Shown here piece after piece: positions 6,013 through 15,300 of a stretch of DNA of 15,674 nt. Location: contig DBCZ01000039.1 in the NCBI GenBank assembly GCA_002293315.1, forward strand, positions 18,997 through 34,670, in the 5' to 3' direction. Position numbers and translations under genes: made by a program. The notes below the pieces were generated by a model. That model did no database searches and was not told where the DNA came from. It saw nothing but the letters and a program-made list of their open reading frames with translations. Numbering within the stretch: the stretch's first letter is position 1; every line of letters begins with the position of its first letter. Source of the DNA: Ruminococcaceae bacterium UBA945 (lineage in GTDB: Bacteria; Bacillota; Clostridia; Oscillospirales; Acutalibacteraceae).

Positions 6013-7482
6013 ATGATAAATATCCCTGAGCTGAAGCTTGGCATAGTCGCCGTCAGCCGCGACTGCTTCCCGATGACGCTGTCCGTTTCCAGGCGCGCCG
6101 CGCTTGTGAAGGCATATGAGAAATACGGCGAAATCTATGAATGCCCCACATGCGTAGAGAATGAAGCCCATATGATGAAAGCCCTTGATGAGGTTCGCGG
6201 CGCGGGCTGCAATGCGCTGGTGGTCTTCCTCGGCAATTTCGGCCCAGAGACGCCGGAGACTTTGCTTGCCAAGAGCTTTGACGGCCCGGTTATGTTCATC
6301 GCCGCGGCGGAGGAAAGCTCTGACAAGCTCCTTGACGACCGAGGCGACGCATATTGCGGCATGCTGAACGCGAGCTATAACATCGCGCTGCGCGATATAA
6401 AGAACGCTTATATCCCGCCTTATCCTGTCGGCGACGCAGAGGACTGCGCAAAGATGATACATGATTTCGAGCCTGTCGCGAAAGCGATAATCGGGCTTAA
6501 GAATCTCAAAATCCTCACGTTCGGCCCGAGGCCGGACGACTTCCTTGCGTGCAACGCGCCGATTAAAAATCTCTATGATTTAGGAGTGGAGATTCAGGAG
6601 AATTCCGAGCTGGATTTATTCGAAGCCTTCAAAAAGCATGAAAATGACGCGAGAATCCCCGAGGTCGCGGCAGATATGGCGGCCGAGCTGGGCGACGGCA
6701 ACAGGAAGCCCGAAATCCTCTCGAAACTGGCGCAGTATGAAATCACTTTGCTTGACTGGGTAGCGGAGCGCAAGGGCTCGCGGAAATTCGTGGCAATCGC
6801 AGGGAAATGCTGGCCGGCATTTCAGACGCAGTTCGGCTTCGTGCCGTGCTATGTCAACGGTCGCCTGACGAGCCGCGGCATACCTGTCTCGTGTGAGGTA
6901 GACGTCTACGGGGCGCTGAGCGAGTTCATCGGGCAAATCGTGAGCGGAGACGCCGTCACGCTGCTTGACATCAACAACACCGTGCCGCGCGATATGTATG
7001 AAAACGAGATAAAGGGGAAATATGATTATTCCTTCACAGATACGTTCATGGGCTTCCACTGCGGCAACACCTGCTCTGCAAAGCTCAGAAATCCTGTGAT
7101 GAGCTATCAGAAGATTATGGCGCGCTCCTTGCCGGAGGAGGTCACACAGGGTACACTTGAGGGCGATATTATCCCGGGCGACATCACGTTCTTCCGCCTG
7201 CAAAGCACCGCTGACAGCCACCTGCGCGCGTATGTCGCAGAGGGCGAGGTGCTTCCGCCCGCCACGCACAGCTTCGGTGGAATCGGCGTCTTTGCAATCC
7301 CGGAAATGGCACGCTTCTACCGCCATGTGCTGGTGGGAAAGAATTATCCGCACCACGGCGCAGTGGCTTTCGGACATTTCGGCAAAGCCCTTTTCGAGGT
7401 CTTCAAGTTCCTCGGCGTGCCTGAGATAGGCTTCAATCAGCCCAAAGCTATGCTGTATCCTTCAGAGAATCCGTTTGCCTGA
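6013..7482 (+). CDS. L-fucose/L-arabinose isomerase family protein
   Basis: A 489-residue protein of the fucose/arabinose isomerase superfamily (COG2407-type). Characterised members interconvert aldoses and ketoses with a divalent metal. The N-terminal part (about 1-170) resembles the Rossmann-like isomerase domain, with KLGIVAVSRDCFP and NALVVFLGNFGPE. Candidate metal ligands are the Glu in SCEVDVYGAL (about 293-302) and the Asp in TLLDINN (316-322). The His cluster in YPHHGAVAFGHFG (445-457) could supply the last ligand. The C-terminal domain contains HSFGGIGVF. The frame is open from an ATG at 5986, but that lies only about 8 nt after the predicted transcription start and has no binding site. 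The ATG at 6013 has GGAGG 8 nt upstream, so I chose it. No sugar kinase, aldolase or transporter gene is next to it, so the substrate cannot be inferred. Confidence 0.85.
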   Translation: MINIPELKLGIVAVSRDCFPMTLSVSRRAALVKAYEKYGEIYECPTCVENEAHMMKALDEVRGAGCNALVVFLGNFGPETPETLLAKSFDGPVMFIAAAEESSDKLLDDRGDAYCGMLNASYNIALRDIKNAYIPPYPVGDAEDCAKMIHDFEPVAKAIIGLKNLKILTFGPRPDDFLACNAPIKNLYDLGVEIQENSELDLFEAFKKHENDARIPEVAADMAAELGDGNRKPEILSKLAQYEITLLDWVAERKGSRKFVAIAGKCWPAFQTQFGFVPCYVNGRLTSRGIPVSCEVDVYGALSEFIGQIVSGDAVTLLDINNTVPRDMYENEIKGKYDYSFTDTFMGFHCGNTCSAKLRNPVMSYQKIMARSLPEEVTQGTLEGDIIPGDITFFRLQSTADSHLRAYVAEGEVLPPATHSFGGIGVFAIPEMARFYRHVLVGKNYPHHGAVAFGHFGKALFEVFKFLGVPEIGFNQPKAMLYPSENPFA

Positions 7483-7487
7483 GCGAA

Positions 7488-7513
7488 GAGCCTCCTTTAC
7501 GGGAGGCTTCTGC
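7488..7513 (+). terminator. Possible weak terminator after the isomerase gene
   Basis: A 7 bp AGCCTCC/GGAGGCT stem, extendable by G-U pairs, starts 6 nt after the stop codon. The downstream sequence (TCTGCTTTG) is a poor U-tract, so termination may be partial. A new promoter follows at 7560. Confidence 0.45.
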
Positions 7514-7559
7514 TTTGAGGCGGCATCTTCTCTCGGGAATATCGCTCTCTGGGTAAAGC

Positions 7560-7588
7560 TTGCATTTTCTCTTGTTTGCCTTTAGAAT
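7560..7588 (+). promoter_or_regulatory. Candidate promoter for the RNA methyltransferase/hydrolase pair
   Basis: TTGCAT (7560-7565), a 17 bp spacer and TAGAAT (7583-7588) form a moderate sigma-A-type promoter with a weak -35 box, 27 nt before the start codon of the methyltransferase gene. Confidence 0.5.
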
Positions 7589-7615
7589 GGGGAGTAGATA
7601 ACACAGGAGTTTATT

Positions 7616-8353
7616 ATGGATTTCACCAAAGAGCTTCCCAAAAAATATAAACGGGATTTTGCTTATTCATATGCCCTCGGTCCTTTTCCGACCTTCGAGC
7701 TTCTTGGCAGCGCAGCAGAACGCGCACTTTGCGTGTTTATAGATGAAAGCTTCAATGAGCGCGAGAAGCTCATCGCCCTTTGCGAAAGCAAGGCTGTGCC
7801 GCATATTTTCTCTAAAAAGGCGCTTTCGCGGATTTCAAGCAAGGATATCTGCTATGCTGCGGCGGCTTTTGAAAAAGCCTCTTCGCCTCTTATGGACGGC
7901 ATGGCTCATATTGTACTTGTAAACCCTGCGGACATGGGCAATCTCGGCACGATAATCCGCACGGCGCTCGGCTTCGGCATCAAAGACATCGCCGTTATCT
8001 CGCCCGCCGCGGATTTTCATGACCCGAGGGTCATTCGCGCCTCGATGGGCGCAATCTTCAAAATCAGAATCGACTGTTTTTCGTCATTTGATGAATATAT
8101 GCGCGGGTTTCCTGGCCGCGATATTTTCCCCTTCATGTTGGACGGCGGCACTGTCCTCACCCCTGAAGGCTGCCCGAAGAGTGAGAGATACAGCCTTGTT
8201 TTCGGCAATGAGGCAAGCGGGCTGCCCGCTTCCTTCGGCAAATACGGTAAAAGCGTTTTCATTCCTCAAAGCAAAGAGGTGGATTCGCTTAACCTTTCGG
8301 TTTCAGTTGCTATAGGCGCGTATGTTTTTACGCATTCTAACCCTGCGGATTGA
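7616..8353 (+). CDS. SpoU/TrmH family RNA 2'-O-methyltransferase
   Basis: A 245-residue SPOUT-class methyltransferase that should transfer a methyl group from S-adenosylmethionine to a ribose 2'-OH of tRNA or rRNA. All three SpoU motifs are present: motif 1 NPADMGNLGTIIRTALGFG (103-121, with the catalytic Arg), motif 2 SLVFGNEASGLP (193-204) and motif 3 IPQSKEVDSLNLSVSVAIG (216-234), which form the knotted cofactor site. Residues 1-95 are a short N-terminal substrate domain of low recognisability. The exact target (for example rRNA, as for RlmB-like enzymes, or tRNA, as for TrmL/TrmH) cannot be told from this. The ATG at 7616 has CAGGAG 6 nt upstream. The next gene starts 13 nt after the stop and is probably co-transcribed. 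Confidence 0.92.
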   Translation: MDFTKELPKKYKRDFAYSYALGPFPTFELLGSAAERALCVFIDESFNEREKLIALCESKAVPHIFSKKALSRISSKDICYAAAAFEKASSPLMDGMAHIVLVNPADMGNLGTIIRTALGFGIKDIAVISPAADFHDPRVIRASMGAIFKIRIDCFSSFDEYMRGFPGRDIFPFMLDGGTVLTPEGCPKSERYSLVFGNEASGLPASFGKYGKSVFIPQSKEVDSLNLSVSVAIGAYVFTHSNPAD

Positions 8354-8366
8354 GGAGTGTGGTGTT

Positions 8367-9296
8367 GTGGCGGTGTTCTTTATTGTTCTTACGGCTTTGC
8401 TCGTCATTTATATCGGGCTGAGCGTGTTTTTCTTTCGTTTTGCCTCTGCCAGAAAAGGCGAGAGGGCTGATCTTTTGCGTCCGTCTGATCCGGATTTCGG
8501 CGAGTATACGCCGAAGATAATTGAGGGGCAGGAGTGGATACGCGCGCATTACAGCGAAAAGATAAGCATTCGCTCGCGCGACAGGCTCAAGCTTACCGGG
8601 CTTCTTATCCCCGCCGAGAACGCAAGGGGCACGGTTATCGCCTTTCACGGGTATCATTCCCGCGCTCTTGTGGATTTTGCGCCCGAGGCGGAATTCCTCG
8701 TCGGGCTCGGATATAACCTGATTCTGCCCTGCCAGCGAAGCCACGATGAAAGCGAGGGCAGATACATCACTTTCGGCGCAAGAGAGCAGAACGATTGCCG
8801 CCTCTGGGTGGAGTATGCTGACCGCCAGTTCGGCGGCGACATCTTCCTCGCCGGAATCTCTATGGGCAGCGCGACGGTCATGATGGCATCGGCGCTTCAG
8901 CTTCCGCCAAGCGTGAAGGGAATAATCGCCGACTGCGGCTACACCAGCGCCTATGATATAATGATACATGTGGCGTGTAAAATCCCCGTCATCAAATATC
9001 TCATACCTCTGATTATGCCCGCCGCCTCTGTGCTTTTCAAGGCTGCCGCCGGGTTCGACCCCGAGAAAACCTCTGCCAGAGAGGCGCTCGCCAACACGGA
9101 AATCCCCGTGCTTTTCATTCACGGTGGCCTTGATGACTTCGTGCCACCGTATATGACGGAGGAAAACTACGCGGCGTGTGCTTCTGAAAAGCGCGTTTTA
9201 GTCATTGAGGGCGCACAGCACGCACAGGCATATGTCCGCAGCCCGAAGCTATGCGAAGAAGCAATTGCCTCATTCATCAGCGATTACGCTTCATAA
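8367..9296 (+). CDS. Membrane-anchored alpha/beta hydrolase (serine hydrolase)
   Basis: About 309 residues from the GTG at 8367. Residues 3-23 are a strongly hydrophobic segment, probably a membrane anchor or uncleaved signal, with the catalytic domain outside. The alpha/beta-hydrolase order is clear: the oxyanion region IAFHGYHS at about 91-98, the nucleophile elbow AGISMGSA with Ser165, the acid in HGGLDDFVP (Asp256 or 257) and the histidine in GAQHAQAY (His285). Such proteins are esterases, thioesterases or peptidases. The substrate is unknown. The frame is also open from an ATG at 8322, inside the previous gene, but that one lacks a binding site and would put 15 polar residues before the membrane segment. 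GAGGAG at 8352-8357 sits 9 nt before the GTG. The gene ends at a strong terminator. Confidence 0.88.
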   Translation: MAVFFIVLTALLVIYIGLSVFFFRFASARKGERADLLRPSDPDFGEYTPKIIEGQEWIRAHYSEKISIRSRDRLKLTGLLIPAENARGTVIAFHGYHSRALVDFAPEAEFLVGLGYNLILPCQRSHDESEGRYITFGAREQNDCRLWVEYADRQFGGDIFLAGISMGSATVMMASALQLPPSVKGIIADCGYTSAYDIMIHVACKIPVIKYLIPLIMPAASVLFKAAAGFDPEKTSAREALANTEIPVLFIHGGLDDFVPPYMTEENYAACASEKRVLVIEGAQHAQAYVRSPKLCEEAIASFISDYAS

Positions 9297-9304
9297 AACA
9301 TAAG

Positions 9305-9340
9305 AAAACAGCCCGCCGTGAGATACGGCGGGCTGTTTTT
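9305..9340. terminator. Bidirectional intrinsic terminator between convergent genes
   Basis: A 15 bp perfect stem (9305-9319 with 9325-9339), GC-rich in its core (CAGCCCGCCGT), closes the loop GAGAT. On the plus strand it ends in five Ts. On the minus strand the A-run at 9305-9308 supplies a shorter U-tract. It lies 8 nt after the hydrolase stop and 7 nt from the stop of the convergent giant gene, and should serve both. Confidence 0.9.
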
Positions 9341-9347
9341 ATGCCTG

Positions 9348-12300
9348 CTATTTTACAATGAAGTTACACGGCGCTTCGGCCACTGTGATTCCGTCGCCGT
9401 TTATAACACGTATCATCAGCCTGTAAGTTCCGGCGGCCTGCCCCTGCGGTACAGTCACTGTTGCCAAACGGCTTTCACCCGTGCCTGTCAGCGCCACCCA
9501 GCTTGCGCCGGACGCCACCCCGGCATAGCTTGAAGAAACCGGCGCGGTGCCGACCTTCTTAAGCACCTCTGCCGTCACGGCATCTCCCTGCCCAAGATTA
9601 TCAAGCGCGATATTCACCTCCAGCTCCGCCGAGCCTTCAGAGACATCCAAGAGCCTGTCAGAATTATCCGCGACGCTCGCTTTAACAGCCTGCGGATAAC
9701 TCGTGATTGAGTCACCGCCCGCGTTGCCGTCCGCGAGGGTTATCGCCGATTGCATCTCGTCCGAAATATCCAGCTGTAAGACGTCAATGCCGAATTTATA
9801 GCTTCCGCCCGGCAAGTTCGACTGCGTTACGCCGGAGAAATCAATCGTCAGCGTCGTAGACGGCACGGAGGATTTCACCGTCAAAGTGCCGTCGGCATTG
9901 ATGAACACCACGCCTGAGTTCACCGCGAACGCCGCCGTGGGGTAAATCGCGGCCTGAATTCCGGTATCCGTGAGCATCGTCACAAGGAACTCCGCGCCTT
10001 CGTCCACCCTCGTCTCCTGCGGCGGGATATGCTGCGTGAGAATGACATCCACCTTTCTGTCGCCTGTCTTACTCGCGCTTACGCCCGCGCCAAGCGCGAA
10101 CTCATTCTGAGCCACTGTGAAGCCCGCTTTTTGTGCAAACTCCTCGGCATTGCTGTGCCTCAGGCATACAGAATAATTGCCGTCCGGCAGAAGCGCATTT
10201 CCAGCCACACCGGAGAAATCCAACACTATCAGAATCTTTTCCGTAATTCGCTTCGTGTTATCCGTCGGGCCGGGATAATGCGCCTGCGTTCCCGTACCCA
10301 GGGAGACGAAGTTGTCCAGTGAAATAGACGCCGCGCCGCCCGATTGCGTTGACAGAACCGTGTAGTAGTTCATCGCGCTGGTATTATTCATGTCCGCAAG
10401 GATTATTCTCGTGCCAAGCGGGAAATTCACGGCCTCGGTATCCTCTCCCTCCGAAAGCAGCGTGACGTTCATGCCGCTTGCACCCGCCACCTCAGGGTAA
10501 TAAACCGTCGTGAAGAATGTGGAAACCGCACTCAGGCTATTTATCTCCACATCCGGCGGTGTTTCGTTATATATCTCGCTGAACATCTTGCCCTTTGCAA
10601 TATCCGCCGTCTGTACCTTATTGGTGCTTTCTTCACCTTCAATAGTCAGGTTCACGATTACGGTGCCGATGTGCATGCCCTCTTCATATTCTTTGAATGT
10701 TGCCTTCATCGTGCCGCCGACAAAGCCTCTGAAATCCGGCTCATAGTGCAGCTCAAACACCGCCTTGCCATTCGCGCCGGCGTTGGGACCATCGGCTGTT
10801 GTAGAGGGATTGAGGCTTCCATATCTCCACACGCCGCCTGCGTTTGAAGTCCACGGAGACGGGGGAGGGCTGCTCGGTGTTTCCGTTGAAAAATACACCA
10901 CACTGCCTGTTTCCTCCCACGTGCCGTTCGGGTCGCCGTCATTTGTGGCTTCAACACTGAGAATAAACGTATTGTTCTTGTTCTGCCCCGAAGAGCTGTT
11001 GAGCGTCGGGAATGTAACTCCGCTTGAAACAGCGCTCGGAAGCACCAAATTAAACGAGCCGTTTTTCTCTATCGGGTCTTCAATAATATAGCTTGATTCA
11101 GTCATTGATGTGGGGAGCTCAAACTCTGCCGTTACATCCCCAGTGCCGCCGTTATCCTGATGTACCGCTCTGATTGTGAGGTCTATCACGGACGCGGCGC
11201 TTCCGAGCCGCCAGTATGCATAAGATGAGGTTTTCCCCGATTGAAGCGGCAGGTTTCTGCCGGAGTCTGTATCCGCCCTGATGAACGCGCCTGTGTCTGC
11301 TGGCGCGCTTGCCGGATTCCCGTCGGTGCTTATCCTGCTCGCCAGCGCTGCCTGAATCGTTACGCCGAACTCGTCTGAACCTGATTCGGAGAGGATATCC
11401 AGCCAGAAAACACCGTTTACCATGCCGAATACGCCCGCGTTGTTCCTGATTTGCAAAATTCTGCCCTGATATATCCTTAATGTGTTTCTTGAGGCATCAG
11501 CGCTGTGATAAGAGGTGGTCAGCGTCGGGTACTCTCCCGTGACGGTCGCCGCGGTGAGCTCGGATAAATAGCGCACCTCCTTATCTACTGTCACTGTGCT
11601 GCCGTTGGCGATTATAAGCTCTCCCACCACCGCGACGGAATAATATCTCAATGCCGGCTCTGTGACGTCGTCCGCGCCGAAAAGCCGTATGTTAGAATTT
11701 CTTACGTATATTTCATCTGCCCTCTGAAGCGACTCAATATCCCCTGTATAGTTCTCAATGAAAACGGTTTTGCTTCCCTGCACCGTTGTGAGGTTTCCGC
11801 CGCCGAAGATGCTTCCGGTCATCTGCATGGTGTTCGCGCCGTTCTGCCCGTTAAGATATATCTCCGCCTGACCGAGAACCAGATACATATCGTCGCGGTA
11901 AACCGGGTTATCTCCGCTCGGGATATTTCCGCCGCCGTAAATCGTGCCGTTTAGTGTGATATTTCCGAGCGACGGATCGATATCAACCGACGTATCCCCT
12001 GTGACATATGAGCGGTTGCAGCCGCCCCACACGGCGCTGCCAATGCTTCCTCTTTCAATTATTACGCCGGTGTTTCCGAAGATGACGCCGTCTGAGCCGT
12101 TAGTTGAAATCGCGCCGCTTCCGCCGCCGAAAACCGCCACGCCAACGCTGCCGCCCGTCATGTGTATGTTTGTTCCAACCGTGGCAGAGGGCGTGGCCGC
12201 AGGCACGCCGTTTGTCATCGTGCCCGTGCCGACGTTTCCGAAGTCTCCGCCGCCATATATGATACCTCTCACCGTTCCGCCGGTCATTTCCACATTTGTG

Positions 12301-15300
12301 CTCGTTCTGACAAGCCCGAAGCTTCCGCCGGCGGCATCTACTGTGGCCTGCCCCTGCCCCGCGCCAAAAACACTTCCCATAATTTCGCCGCCGGATATAT
12401 TGATGAAGGTGCTGTCATTCCCTATTCCGTTGACTATACCGAGCGCGCCGCCGCCATAGACCGTCGCGCCGACTGTGCCGCCCGTAATATTGACTGTGCT
12501 CTGCCTCGTCGTCGCGCGCTCTGAGCCATATCCGCCGCCATATACTCTCGCGCCGACAAGCCCCTTTTGAATGTTCACCGTCGCGATGCCGCCGGCGCTA
12601 TTCGTGCCAACGGGCGCAAAGAAGCCGCCGCCGTAAACCGATGTGGCAATGCCGCCGGTGGTTATATTCACGGTCACCGTGGAATTCCCCAGCACCGGCG
12701 CATATTCTCCGCCGGCAATCAGGTTTCCGCTCTCCTCCGGATTGCTCGGCACAAAGCCGTTCTCGCCGACTGTGCCGTTTGTGACGCTGACCACAGAATT
12801 CCCCGAAACTGTTCCGCTGTTTATATCAGAGCTGCTTCCCCTGCTACCGCCGAACGCATTTCTTCCGACGAGCCCGCCGCTGATATTGAGGCTTGAATCG
12901 CCGCCGACAGGACCCATCAGGCTTCCGCCGTAGGCATTGCGCCCCACCGCGCCGCCGCTTATGTTCAGAGATGTATTTCCTGTGACCTCGCCGTTATTTC
13001 CTCCGGCATAAGCACTTTCGGATACCGTCGCCGATTCAAGCGTCACCGTGGCGCTGCCGTTCACGTTTCCGCTGTCACCGCCGCCATAAACTGAGCCGCC
13101 TATGGCAGCGCGCGCGTTTCCGCTTTCGTTATAAATATGAAGCACCGCGTTTCCGTCTACAAGCCCGAGAGTATGATTTGCCAGATCGCCCTTGCCGCCG
13201 CCGTAAACCGAGCCTGCAATCGAGCAGTTTCCGATTATATCCACCCTTGCACTTTGCACATTGCCCTTGTCTCCGCCTCCATAAACCGAGCCGGAAACGC
13301 TTGTGTTCTTTATCGTGACTGCAGGTGTGCCTGTCGTGACATGTGCCGCCGCACCTTCTCCGCCGCCGTAAATATGCCCCTCCGTGGTGTCTGTGCCTAT
13401 GGCGGAGTTCTCTATTAAGAGGCTTGCCGAGTTAACCGCGCCCTCCTTGCCGCCTCCGAAAACGCTGAAATACGTCGAGGAATCGGTAATCGAAACGCTT
13501 GCGCTGCCTGTGATTGCCCCGTTATAGCCGCCGCCAAAAGCCGAGCCGACCTTGGCGCCGTTGGCGATGATAATCTCGGCCCTCGGCGCAACGGCCGCAT
13601 TACCGCCGCCGAAGACCGTGCCGTATACCTTTGCCGCGTCAATCGTGACGCTTGTGCTCGAAGCCGCATCGCTTATGGTCGCGCTTGCGCCTTCGCCGCC
13701 GCCGTAAACATTGCCGTTCGCCGGATTTTCCAGCTCCTCCAGTGCGCCGATTGTGCTGTCCACACCTGTGATGCTGATATATGTTGAGCGCACGCGGCCG
13801 TTCTTGCCGCCGCCATAGACCTCATTCACAACGCCTGAGTTATTTATCAGCACATGAGTTGTGCCCGTAACTTCGGCATCCTCTCCGCCGCCGTAAACCG
13901 TGCCGATTACCGCGCCGCCGGAGATTGATACTCCGCTTGCGCCGTTCACCGCGCCGTTCTTTCCGCCGCCATAGACCTCGCCCATGACAGAGCCCCCGGC
14001 AATCTGCACGGGAGAAGCGCTTTCCGGATTCACAAGCGCCGCCACGGCCGCGTTTTCCCCGCCGCCGTAAACATTGCTGCCCACATTAACCCCGCTCAGC
14101 TCAACATACGTTGAACTAACCTGGCCGTTCATGCCGCCGCCGTATATGTCGCCTGTAACCTCGGCATTGCCCGCCGAAACATATGTCGTGCCCGAGACGT
14201 TTCCCGCAAGGCCGCCGCCATAAACCGCGCCTATTGTGCCGCCGGATATATCAACGCTCGTCGCGGGAACATTCGCCGCATTTCCGCCGCCGTAAACCGT
14301 ACCGGTTATCTCTCCGCCTGAAATCTGAACCTGCGCTTTGCCCGAAACCGTTCCGCCGGCCTGATCGCCGCCGCCGAAGATGTTTCCGCTTATTGTTCCT
14401 CCGGACACAGAAACAAGAGAATCCCTGTTTGTGCCGCCTGCGCCGATGGCCGCGTTTCCGCCCGCGCCGAAGACGTTATTCTTAATCTCGCCGCCGGAGA
14501 CGGTTACGCTCGTGCCTCCGTCAACAGGACCCATATTTCCGCCGCCGTAAACTCTGCCGTTTATAGTGCCGCCGGTAATCTCAACGCTCGCGTTTCCGCC
14601 TACACGCCCTGCCTGCTGGTCGCCGCCGCCGTAGACATTGCCGCCGATTAAGCCGCCGGATACCTTCATTTCAGAAGAACCCGTCACAGCCGCGCCAATG
14701 CCGCCGCCGAAAGCTCCGCCGCCGATTGTTCCGCCGGAAACGCTCATCTTCGTGTTTCCGGTAATAGTTGCCTGATTACCTCCTGCATATACATTTCCGG
14801 TAATATTTACATTTCCGCCTATTTTTATATCAATGTCTCCGCGTATACTCGCCGCACTCATTGAAGTTCCGTATACCCCGCCTGTAACCGTACCGCCCAT
14901 TACGGCAATGCGAATATTGCCGTTGATACCATTGTACCATGATGTACACCCGGTAATATCACGATATGCTCCTCCAAAAATTCGCATGTCAACATTGCCG
15001 TCGAGGTCATTATATCTTCCTCCGCCGGATATCCTCATCGTATTCCCGTTTGAGTATGCCGCAGTGCTGACATTTTTACCTATTACAATCGGATTGCCTC
15101 TCAAAAACAGGTCGGCTACTTGCGATTGTGTAGCTCTTAAAGTAATATTCTCAAATCTAATGGGTCCTCCAAGCTCAGAACCTTCCCATTCCTGAAACAT
15201 CATTGTTCTCATGGTTCCACCGGAAGAACATGGGTCAAATGAAGTCACTGTAACTCCCCTCGAACCGCCAAACGGTGAGCCGAATCCTGTGGTAGATGTA

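Noticed and set aside
9348..11792. C-terminal autotransporter barrel or sortase signal in the giant protein
   Set aside because: The protein ends in NFIVK after a soluble-looking beta domain. There is no LPxTG, hydrophobic segment plus basic tail, or barrel-like alternation ending in an aromatic residue.
14183..14485. Arg/Pro-rich plus-strand frame within the repeat region
   Set aside because: It is a shadow of the glycine-codon-rich gene on the other strand. It has no start signal and its composition is unlike that of a real protein.
11793..14876. Possible CRISPR-like array, because CCGCCGCCGTAAAC recurs many times on the plus strand
   Set aside because: The spacing is irregular, the words are short and degenerate, and they are the complement of VYGGG codons in one continuous reading frame.
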